DNA from: Prosapia bicincta
Taxonomy: Eukaryota > Arthropoda > Insecta > Hemiptera > Cercopidae
Direction: 5' to 3'
Length of the DNA stretch: 64,000 bases
Assembly (NCBI GenBank): GCA_036971475.1
Contig: JBAIZL010000003.1
Coordinates: 111,651,570-111,715,569 of the forward strand
The notes under the pieces were generated by a model, which had not been told where the DNA came from, ran no database searches, and saw only the letters and a program-made list of their open reading frames with translations. The translations under genes were made by a program, and so were the position numbers. This document shows positions 42,815 to 54,100 of this stretch, piece by piece; the stretch's first letter is position 1; each line of letters begins with the position of its first letter.

Positions 42815-45800
42815 CTGTCGCTACTGCTGAAACAGTTCTTCGACTACGATTCGAGGAGTTCTGTGACTACAGTTTGAAGAGGTTTCTGGCTACAGTTCAA
42901 GGAGTTCTCCGGCAACAGTTCGAAGAAATCTCAGGCAACAGTTCGAGGAGTTCACGGGCAACAGATCAAGGAGTTCTCTTGCTACAGTTCGGAGAGATTT
43001 CTGACTACAGTTCGAAGAGATCTCAGGCAATAGTTCGAGGAGTTCTCTGGCTACAGTTCGAAAGGTTCTCTGACTACAGTTCGAGGAGTTCTCAGGCTAG
43101 AGTTTAAGGAGTTTTCATTCTTCAGTTCGAGGAGATCTCAAGCAACAGTTCAAGGAGTTCTCTGACTACAGTTCGAGAAGTTCTCTGACTACAGTTTGAA
43201 GAGTTTTCTGGCTACTGTTCGAGGAGTTCTCAGGTAACAGTTCGAGAAGTTCTCTTGCTACAGTTCGGAGAGTTCTCTGGCTACAGTTTGAGCAGTTCTC
43301 AGGCAACAGTTCAAGGAGTTCTCTGACTACAGTTTAAAGAGTTCTCTGGCTACAGTTCGAGGGGCTCTCAGGCTACAGTTCAAAGAGTTCTCTGACTAGA
43401 GTTCGAGAAGATCTCAGGCTACAGATTGAGGAGTTCTCAGGCAACAGATCAAGGAGTTCCCTTGCTACAGTTCGGAGAGTTCTCTGACTACAGTTTGAAG
43501 AGTTCTCTGGCTACAGTTCGAGGAGTTCTCAGGCAACAGTTCGAAGAGATCTCAGGCAACAGTTCGAGGAGTTCTCTGGCTACAGTTCGAAGAGTTCTCT
43601 GGCTACAGTTCGAGAAGTTCTCAGGCAACAGTTCAAGGAGTTCTCTGGCTACAGTTTGGAGAGTTTTCTGGCTATAGTTCAAGGAGTTCTCAGGCTACAG
43701 TTCGAAGAGTTCTCTGACTACAGTTTGAAGAGTTTTTCTGGCTATAGTTCGAGGAGTTCTCAGGCTACAGTTCGAAGAGTTCTCAGGCTACAGTTTGAGG
43801 AGTTCTCAGGCAACAGATCAAGGAGTTCTCTTGCTACAGTTCGGAGAGTTCTCTGACTACAGTTCGAAGAGATCTCAGGCAACAGTTCGAGGAGTTCTCT
43901 GGCTACAGTTTGGAGAGTTCTCTGGCTGCAGTTCGAGCAGTTCTCAGGCAACAATTCGAGGAGTTCTCTGACTAGAGTTTAAGAGTTTTCTGGCTATAGT
44001 TCGAGGAGTTCTGATATAACAGTTATAGAGTTCTGTGGTTACAGTTCGAGGAGTTCTCAGGCTACATTTTAAGGAGTTTTCATTCTTCAGTTCGAGGAGA
44101 TCTCAAGCAACAGTTCAAGGAGTTCCCTTGCTACAGTTCGGAGAGTTCTCTGACTACAGTTTGAAGAGTTCTCTGGCTACAGTTCGAGGAGTTCTCAGGC
44201 AACAGTTCGAAGAGATCTCAGGCAACAGTTCGAGGAGTTCTCTGGCTACAGTTCGAAGAGTTCTCTGGCTACAGTTCGAGAAGTTCTCAGGCAACAGTTC
44301 AAGGAGTTCTCTGGCTACAGTTTGGAGAGTTTTCTGGCTATAGTTCGAGGAGTTCTCAGGCTACAGTTCGAAGAGTTCTCTGACTACAGTTTGAAGAGTT
44401 TTTCTGGCTATAGTTCGAGGAGTTCTCAGGCTACAGTTCGAAGAGTTCTCAGGCTACAGTTTGAGGAGTTCTCAGGCAACAGATCAAGGAGTTCTCTTGC
44501 TACAGTTCGGAGAGTTCTCTGACTACAGTTCGAAGAGATCTCAGGCAACAGTTCGAGGAGTTCTCTGGCTACAGTTTGGAGAGTTCTCTGGCTGCAGTTC
44601 GAGCAGTTCTCAGGCAACAATTCGAGGAGTTCTCTGACTAGAGTTTAAGAGTTTTCTGGCTATAATTCGAGGAGTTCTCCGATAACAGTTATAGAGTTCT
44701 GTGGTTACAGTTCGAGGAGTTCTCAGGCTACAGTTTAAGGAGTTTTCATTCTTCAGTTCGAGGAGATCTCAAGCAACAGTTCAAGGAGTTCTCTGACTAC
44801 AGTTCGAGAAGTTCTCTGACTACAGTTTGAAGAGTTTTGTGGCTACTGTTCTAGGAGTTCTCAGGTAACAGATCGAGAAGTTCTCTTGCCACAGTTCGGA
44901 GAATTCTCTGGCTACAGTTCGAGCAGTTCTCAGGCAACAGTTCAAGGAGTTCTCTGACTACAGTTTGAAGAGTTCTCTGGCTACAGTTTGAGGGGTTCTC
45001 AGGCAACAGATCAAGTAGTTCTCTTGCTACAGTTCGGAGAGTTCTCTGACTATAGTTTAAAGAGTTCTCAGGAAACAGATCGAGGAGTTCTCTTGCTAAA
45101 GTTCAGAGAGCTCTCTGGCTACAGTTCGAGAAGTTCTCAGGCAACAATTCGAGGAGTTCTCTGACTACAGTTTGAAGAGTTTTCTGGCTATAGTTCGAGG
45201 AGTTCTCAGGCTACAGTTCGAAGAGTTCTCAGGCTACAGTTTAAGGAATTCTCAGGCTACAGTTTGAGGAGTTCTCAGGCAACAGATCAAGGAGTCCTCT
45301 TGCTACAGTTCGGAGAGTTCTCTGACTACAGTTCGAAGAGATCGCAGGCAACAGTTCGAGGAGTTCTCTGGCTACAGTTCGGAGAGCTCTCTGGCTACAG
45401 TTCGAGGAGTTCTCTTTCTACAGTTTGAAGAGTTCTCTGGCTACAGTTCGAGGAGTTCTCAGGCAACAGTTCAAGGAGTTCTCTGGCTACAGTTCGAAAG
45501 GTTCTCTGACTACAGTTCGAGGAGTTCTCAGGCTACAGTTTAATGAGTTTTCATTCTTCAGTTCGAGGAGATCTCAAGCAACAGTTCAAGGAGTTCTCTG
45601 ACTACAGTTCAAGGAGTTCTCTGACTACAGTTTGAAGAGTTCTCTGGCTACAGTTCGAGGGGTTCTCAGGCTACAGTTCAAAGAGTTCTCTGACTACAGT
45701 TCGAGAAGTTCTCAGGCTACAGATTGAGGAGTTCTCAGGCAACAGTTTGTAGAGATCTCAGGCAACAGTTCGAGAAGTTCTCAGGAAACAGTTCAAGGAG

Positions 45801-48170
45801 TTCTCTGACTACAGTTTGAAGAGTTTTCTGGCTATAGTTGGAGGAGTTCTCAGGCTACAGTTCGAAGAGTTCTCTGACTACAGTTTGAAGAGTTTTTCTG
45901 GCTATAGTTCGAGGCGTTCTCAGGCTACAGTTCGAAGAGTTCTCAGGCTACAGTTTGAGAAGTTCTCAGGCAACAGATCAAGGAGTTCTCTTGCTACAGT
46001 TCGGAGAGTTCTCTGACTACAGTTCGAAGAGATCTCAGGCAACTGTTCGAGGAGTTCTCAGGTAACAGATCGAGAAGTTCTCTTGCTACAGTTAGGAGAA
46101 TTCTCTGACTACAGTTCGAGCAGTTCTCAGGCAACAGTTCAAGGAGTTCTCAGACTACAGTTTGAAGAGTTCTCTGGCTACAGTTTGAGGAGTTCTCAGG
46201 CAACAGATCAAGTAGTTCTCTTGCTACAGTTCAAAGAGTACTCTGACTACAGTTCGAGAAGTTCTTAGGCTACAGTTCGAGCAGTTCTCAGGCAACAGTT
46301 CAAGGAGTTCTCTAACTACAGTTCGGAAAGTTCTCTGCCTACAGTTTGAAGAGTTCTCAGGCAACAGTTCGAAGAGATCTCAGGCAACAGTTCGAGGAGT
46401 TCTCAGGCAACATTTCAAGGAGTTTTCTGACTACAGTTTGAAGAGTTTTCTGGCTATAGTTCGAGGAGTTCTCAGGCTACAGTTCAAAGAGTTCTCTGAC
46501 TACAGTTTGAAGAGTTTTTCTGGCTATAGTTCGAGGAATTCTCAGGCTACAGTTCGAAGAGTTCTCAGGCTAGAGTTTGAGGAGTTCTCCGGCAACAGAT
46601 CAAGGAGTTCTCTTGCTACAGTTCGGAGAGTTCTCTGACTACAGTTCGAAAGATCTCAGGCAACAGTTTGAGGAGTTCTCTGGCTACAGTTCGGAGATTT
46701 CTCAGGCTGTAGTTCGAGCAGTCCTCTGACTACAGTTCGAGAAGTTCTCTGACTACAGTTCGGAGAGTTCTCTGGCTGTAGTTCGAGCAGTTCTAAAGCA
46801 ACAGTTCAAGGAGTTTTCTGACTACAGTTTGAAGAGTTCTCTGGCTACAGTTTTAGGAGTTCTCAGGCAACAGATCAATTAGTTCTCTTGCTACAGTTCG
46901 GACAGTTCTCTGACTACAGTTTGAAGAGTTCTCAGGCAACAGATCGAGGAATTCTTTTGCTACAGTTCGGAGAGCTCTCTGGCTACAGTTCGAGAAGTTC
47001 TCAGGCAACAGTTCGATGAGTTCTCTTTCTAAAGTTTGAAGAGTTCTCTGACTACAGTTCGAGGAGTTCTCAGGCTACAGTTCAAAGAGTTCTTTGACTA
47101 CAGTTCGAGAAGTTCTTAGGCTACAGTTCGAGCAGTTCTCAGGCAACAGTTTGAACAGTTCTCAGGCAACAGATCGAGGAGTTCTCTTGCTACAGTTCGG
47201 AGAGTTCTCTGGCTACAGTTCGCGAAGTTCTCAGGCAACAGTTGAAGGAGTTCTCTGAATACAGTTTGAAGAGTTCTCTGGCTGCAGTTCAAGAAGACCT
47301 CAAGCAACAGTTCAAGGAGGTCTCTGACTATATTCCGAGAAGTTCTCTGCCTATAGTTCGAGGAGTTCTCTGACCACAGTTCGAGGAGTTCTCTGACTAC
47401 AGTTCGAGGAGATCTCTTGCTACATTTCGAGGAGTTCTCTGGCTACAGTTCGAGGAGTTCTCAGGCAACAGTTAAAGAAGTTCTCAGGCAACAGACCGAA
47501 AAATTCTCTTGCTACAGTGTGAGGAACTTTATAGCCTAAATTATAAGGGTTCTCAGGGCAGAGTCCGAGGAGTTCTCTGTCTACAGTTAGAGCAAATCTC
47601 TGGCTTTAGTTAAAACAGTTCTCTCCCTACAGTTCCATTAGTTTCCTGCCTACAGTTTGGACAGATATCTGGCTACAGTTCGAGAAGTTCTCTGCCTTTA
47701 GTTCCAGGAGTTCCCTGCCTACAATTTGGACATATTTCTTCCTACAGTTTAATTAAATTCCTGCCTAGAATTCCAGCAGTTTTCTACCTACAGTGTCAGC
47801 AAAATTCATCAGTTCTCTAGTTAAGATTCGTTTAGTTCTCTGGCTACGGTTCGAGCTACTTCCCTTGCTACGGTTCAAGCCGTTTAATGCTTACAGTTCA
47901 AACAGTTCTCCGACTACTGGCCGAGCAGTTAGCTGGCTACAATTCAAGCATTTCTATAACTGGAGTTCCAGCTTTTCTGTGCTTGCAATCATAGCAGTTC
48001 TCTGATTACAGTTAAATTTGTCATTGACTAGAGTTTGAGCAACTCTTTGGCAACAATTCAAAGCATTTCTATGGCTGCTGTTCAAAATGTTCTCTGACAT
48101 AGATAAAGCAGATATCTGGCTACAGTTCGAGCAGTTCTCTGGCTACAGTTTTCCCCGTTCTACGGCAAGA
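42815..48170. repeat. 23-bp tandem array (about 230 units)
   Basis: The core unit is GTTCGAGGAGTTCTC followed by TGGCTACA or the variant AGGCAACA, total 23 bp. Substitutions G/A at the GAGGAG and GAAGAG positions define subtypes. Frames of 60-100 codons on both strands derive from the repeat (three units make 23 codons). Divergence rises after about 47480. It starts at about 42815 and grades into the 68-bp array. Confidence 0.95.
43440..44710. repeat. 666-bp higher-order duplication within the 23-bp array
   Basis: 43440-44045 and 44106-44711 match almost base for base at a spacing of 666 bp (29 units minus one base). A related block of 27 units (622 bp) recurs at 45816 and 46438. This shows recent unequal exchange. 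Confidence 0.85.
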
Positions 48171-51100
48171 GTTCGAGGAGTACCTTAGCTACAGTTAGAG
48201 AGGGTCCTTGCTTATGGCTAAAGTGGCCTAAAGCAAGAGTTTGAGCTGTTCCTTAGCTACAGTTAAAGAGGGTCTTTGCTTACAGCTAAAGTGGCCTAAG
48301 GCAAGAGGTCAATGAGTACCTTAGCTACAGTTAGAGTGGGTCGTTGCTTACGGCTAAAGCGGCCTACGGCAAAAGTGAGCGGTTCCTTAGATACAGTTAA
48401 AGAGGGTCTTTGCTTACAGCGAATGTGGCCTAAGGCAAGAGTTTGAGCAGTTCCTTAGCCACAGATAGAGAGGATCTTTGAATTCAGCTAAAGTGGCGTA
48501 AGGAATAGGCTCGAGCAGTTTCTTACCTACAGTTAAAGATGATCTTTGCTTACAGTTAAAGTTTTCCTTAGGCAAGAAGTCGAGCAGTTCTTAAGCTATA
48601 ATTAGAGAGGATTTTTGCTTACAGCTAAACTGACCTAAGGCAAGAGGTCGAGAAATTCCTTAGCTAAAGTTAGAGAGGGCCCTTGTTTACAGCTAAAACG
48701 GCCTACGGCAAAAGTTAGCAATTCCTTAGCTACAGTTAAAGAGGGTCTTTGCTTACAGCTAGTGTGGACTACGGCAAGATTTCGAACATATCCTTAGCTA
48801 CAGTTAGAGAGGATCTTTGGTTACAGCTTAAGAGGCCTAAGACATGAGTTCGAGCAGTTCCTTAGCTACAGTTAGGGAAGATCTTTGCTTACACCTAAAG
48901 TAGCTTAAGGTAGGAGTTCGAGTAGTTATTTAGCTACAGTTAGAGACGATCTTTGCTTACAGCTAAAGTGTCCTAAGGCAAGAGGTCGAGCAGTTCCTTA
49001 AATAGAGGTGGAGAGGGCCATTGCTTACACCTCAAGTGGGAAAAGGCAAGACGTAGAGCAGTTCCTTAGCTAAAGTTAGATAGTGTCTTTGTTTACAACT
49101 TAAGTTGTTTAAAGCAAGATGTTAAGCAGTTCTTCAGCTACAGTTAGAGAGCTCTTGCTTACAGCTAGAGTGGCCTAAGGCAAGAGGTCGAGAAGTTCCT
49201 TAACTACAGTTAGAGAGTGTCTTTGCTTACAGCTAAAGTGGCCTAAGGCAAGACGTAGAGCAGTTCCTTAGCTAAAGTTAGATAGTGTCTTTGTTTACAA
49301 CTTAAGTTGTTTAAAGCAAGATGTTAAGCAGTTCTTCAGCTACAGTTAGAGAGCTCTTGCTTACAGCTAGAGTGGCCTAAGGCAAGAGGTCGAGAAGTTC
49401 CTTAACTACAGTTAGAGAGTGTCTTTGCTTACAGCTAAAGTGGCCTAAAACAAGAGTTCGAGAAGTTCCTTAGTTACAGTTAGAGACTTTCTTTGCTTAC
49501 ATCTAAAGTGGCCTAAGACAAGAGGTCGAGCAGTTCATTAGCTACAGTTAGAGAGGAACTTTGCTTCCATCTAGAGTGGCCTACGGCAACAGTTCGAACA
49601 TATCCTTAGCTACAGTTAGTGGGGTCTTTGCTTAAAACTATAGTGACCTTAGCAAAGAGGTCAATCAGTTCTTCAACTAAAGATAGAGAGGGTCTTTGCT
49701 AACAACTAAAATGGCATTAGGCAAGAGTTCGAGCAGTTCCTTAGCATTAGTTAGAGAGGGTCTTGGTTTACAGCTAAAGTTGCCTAAAACAAGAGTTCGA
49801 GCAGATTCTTAGTTACAGTTAGAGAGAGTCTTTGCTTACAGCTAAAGTGGCTAAAGGATATAGTTCGAGCAGTTCCTTATATGAAGTTAGAGAGGATCTT
49901 TGCTTACAGCTAAAGCGGCCTACGGCAAAGTTAGCAGTGCCTCGACTACAGTTAGAGAGGGTCTTTGCTTACAGCTAAAGTGGCCTAAGGAAACAGTACG
50001 AGCAGTTCCTTAGCTACAGATAGAGAGGATCTTTGCTTGCAGCTAAAGTGGCCTAATTCAAGAGGTCGAGCAGTTCCTAAACTACATTTGGAGGCAATCT
50101 TTGCTTACAGCTAAAGTGACCAAAGGCAACAGTTTGAGCAGTTCCTTAGCTAGAGTTAGAGAGGACCTTTGCTTACAGCTAACGCGGCCTAGGGCAAGAG
50201 TTCGAGCAGTTACTTAGCTACAGCTTGAATGGAACTTTGCTTACAGCTAAAGTGGCCAAAGGTTAAAGTGCGAACAGTACCTTAGCTACAGTTAGAGAGG
50301 GTCTTTACTTACAGCTAAAGTAGCTAAAGGCAACAGTTCGAGCAGTTCCTTATATACAGTTAGTGAGGATTTTTGTTTATAGTTAATGCACCCTAAGGCA
50401 ACAGTTCGACCAGTTTCTTAGCTAGAGTTAGAGTGGATCTTTGCTTGCAGCTAAAGTGGCCAAAATCAAGAGTTCGCGCAGTTACTTAGCTACAGTTATA
50501 GAGAGTCTTTGCTTACAGCTAATGTGGAGTAAGGCAAGAATTCGAGCAGTTCCGTAGCTACAGTTAGGAACTTACCTTACAGCTAAAGCGGCCTACGGCA
50601 AAAGTTAGCAGTTCCTTAGCTATAGTTAAAAAGTGTCTTTGCTTACAGCTAACGTGGCATAAGGCAGGAGTTCGAGCAGTTCCTTAGCTACAGTTATAGA
50701 GGGTCTTTGCTTACAGCTAAAGTGGCCTAAGGCAACAGTTCGAGCAGGTCCTAAGCTACAGTTAGAGAGGATCTTTGCTAACAGCTAACGTGGCCTAATG
50801 CAAGAGGTCGAGCAGTTCCTAAGCTAACATTAGAGTGGCTCTTTGCTTATATCTAAAGTGACCTACGGCAACAGTTCGAACTAATGCTTAGCTACAGTTA
50901 GAGAAGATCTTTGCTTACAGCTTAAGTAGCCTAAGGTAAGTGTTCGAGCATTTCAATAGCTACAGTTGGAGATGATCTTTGCTTACAGCTAAAGAGTTCT
51001 AAGGCAAGAGGTCGAGCAACTCCTTAACTACAGTTAGAGTCGGTCTTCGTTTACAGCTTAAGTTGCCTAAGGCAAGATGTTAAGCCGTTCTTCAGCTACA

Positions 51101-54100
51101 GTAGGAGAGAGTTTTTACGTTCATCTAAAGTGGACTAAGGCAAGAGGTCGAGAAGTGCCTTGGGTACAGTTAGTGAGGGTCGTTGCCAGTGGCTAAAGCG
51201 GCCTACGGCAACAGTTAGCACTTACTTTTCTACAGTTAGGGAGGGGCTTTGCGTACAGCTTGAGTGGCGTAAGGCAAGATTTCGAGCAGTTTCTTATATA
51301 CAGTTAGAGAGGTACTTTGCTTACAGCTGAAGCGGCCCACGGCAACAATTAGCAGTTCCTTAGCTACAGGTAGAGAAGGCCTTTACCTACTGCTAAAGTG
51401 GCCTAAGGCAAGAGTTTGAGCAGTTCCTTATATACAGTTAGAGAGGAACTTTGCTTACAGCTAAAGCGGCCTACGGCAACAATTCGCATTTCCTTAGCTA
51501 CTGGTAGAGAGGGCATTTGCTTACAGCTAAAGTGGCCTGAGGCAGGACATTGAGCAGTTGCTTAGCTACAGTTAGAGAGGACTTTTTTACATCTAAAAAG
51601 GCATAATTCAAGAGGTCGAGCAGGTGATTAGCTACAGTTAGAGAGGGTTTTTGCTAACAGTTTAAGCGGTCTTCGGCAACAGTTCGAGCAGATCCTTAGT
51701 TACAGTTAGAGAGGAACTTTGCTTACATCTAGAGTGGCCTACCTTCAACAGTTCGAACATATTCTTAGATACAGTTAGTGGGGTCTTTGCTTAAAGCTAT
51801 AGTGGCCTAAGGCAAAGGGTCGAGCAGTTCCTTAGCTACAGTTAGAGAGGGTCTTTGCTTACATCTAAAGTGGCCTACCTTCAACAGTTCGAACATATTC
51901 TTAGATACAGTTAGTGGGGTCTTTGCTTAAAGCTATAGTGATATAAGGCAAGAGTTCGAGCAGTTCCTTAGCAACAGTTAGAAAGGGTTTTTGCTTACAG
52001 TTTAAGCGGCCTTCGGCAACAGTTCGAGCAGATCCTTAGTTACAGTTAGAGAGGATCTTTTCTTACATCTAGAGTGGCCTACCTTCAACAGTTCCAACAT
52101 ATTCCTAGATACAGTTAGAGAGGGTCTTTGCTTAAGCTAAAGTGACTTAAGACAAGACTTCGAGCAGGTCCTTAGCTACAGATAGAGAGGGTCTTTGTTT
52201 AAAGCTAAATTTGCCTAAGACAAGAGTTCGAGAGTTCCTTATATACAGTTAGAGGATCTTTGCTTACAGCTAAAGCGGCCTACGACAACAATTCGCAATT
52301 CCTTAGCTACTGGCAGAGAGGGCCTTTGGTTATAGCTAAAGCCGCCTTCGGAAACAGTTCGAGCAGATCCTTAGCTACAGTTAGTGGGTCTTTGCTTAAA
52401 GCTATAGTAGCCTAAGGCAAGGGCTCGAGCAGTTCCTTAGCTACAGTTAGAGAGGATCTTTTCATACAGCTAAAGTTGCCTAAGACATGAGTTCGAGCAG
52501 TTCCATAGATACAGTTAGAGAGAGTCTTTGCTTACAGCTATAGTGGCCTAAGGCAAAGGGTCGGGCAGTTCCTTAGCAACAGTGAGAGGGGGTCTTTGTT
52601 TAAAGCTAAAGATGCCGAAGACAAGAGGTCGTGCAGATTCTTAGCTACAGGTAGAGAGGATTTTTGCTTACAGCTAAAGCCGCCTACGGCAACAGTTAGC
52701 CGTTCCATAACTACAGTTAGAGAGAGTCTTTGCCTACAGCTAAAGTGACCGAATGCAAAAGGTCGTGCAGTAATTTAGCTACAGTTAGAGAAGGGCTTTG
52801 CTTACAGCTAGAATGGCCTAAGGCAGGAGTTTGAACAGTTTCTTAGCTACAGTTAGAGAGGGTCTTTGCTTAATGCTAAAGTGGCCTACGGCAACAATTA
52901 GCAGGTCCTTAGCTACAGTTAGAGAGGGTCTTTGCTTACCGCTAAAGCCGCCTACGGCAACAATTAGCAGTTTATTAGCTATAGTTGGAGAGAATATTTG
53001 CTTACAGATAAAGCGTCATACGGTAGAGTTAGCCGTTCCATAGCTACTGTTAGAGAGGGTCTTTGCTTACAGCTAAAGTGGCTTTAGGCAAGACTTCGAG
53101 CAGTTGCTTAGCTACAGTTAGAGAGGATCTTTGCTTACAGCTAAAGCGGCCCACGGCAACGACTAGCAGATCCTTAGCTACAGGTAGAGGCCTTTACCTA
53201 TTGTTAAAGTAGCCTAAGACAAGAGTATGAGAGTTCCTTATATACAAGGAGAGGATCTTTGCTTTTAGCTAAAGCGGCCTACGACAACGATTCGCATTTC
53301 CTTAGCTACTGGTAGAGAGGGCCTTTCCTTACAGCTAAAGTGGCCTAAGGCAGGAGTTTGAGCAGTTTCTTAGCTACAGTTAGAGAGGGCCTTTGCTTAC
53401 GGCTAAAGCCGCCTACGGGAGAAGTTTGCAGTTTTTTAGCTACAGTTGAGAGGGTATTTGCTTTCAGATAAAGCGTCATACGGCACAGTTAGCCGTTCCA
53501 TAGCTACAGTTAGAGAGGGTCTTTGCCTACAGCTAAAGTGGCCGAAGGTAAGAGGTGGTGCAGTAATTTAGCTACAGTTAGGGAGGATATTTGCTTACAG
53601 CTAAAGTGGCCTAAGGCAAGACTCAGAGCAGTTCCTCAGCTACAGTTAGAGAGGATCTTTGCTTAATGCTAAACTGGCCTACGGCAACAATTAGCAGTTC
53701 CTTAGCTACAGTTAGAGAAGGTCTTTGCTTACAGCTAAAGTGGCCTAAGGCAAGACTCAGAGCAGTTCCTCAGCTACAGTTAGAGAGGATCTTTGCTTAC
53801 AGCTAAAGTGGCCTACGGCAATAGTTAGCAGTTCCTTAGTTACAGATAGAGAGGGTCTCTGCTTTACAGCTAAACCGGCCTAAGGCAGGTGTTCGAGCAG
53901 TGCCTTAGCTACACTTAGAGAGGGTCTTTTCTTATAGTTAACGTGTCCTAAGGCAAGAGTGCGAGCAGTTCCTTAACTACAGTTAGATAGGACCTTAGCT
54001 TACAGTTAAATTGGCCTAAGGCAAGAGTTATAGCAGTTCTTTAGCTATGGTTAGTGAGGGTCTTTGCTCACAGTTAAAGTTGCCTACAACATGAGTTCGA

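Noticed and set aside
43426..47307. Leucine- and serine-rich frames in the 23-bp array
   Set aside because: They are the unavoidable translation of a stop-poor 23-bp unit and occur on both strands.
42815..48170. Heat-shock elements (nGAAnnTTCn) in the 23-bp array
   Set aside because: TTCGAA overlaps and the spacing is wrong for alternating pentamers.
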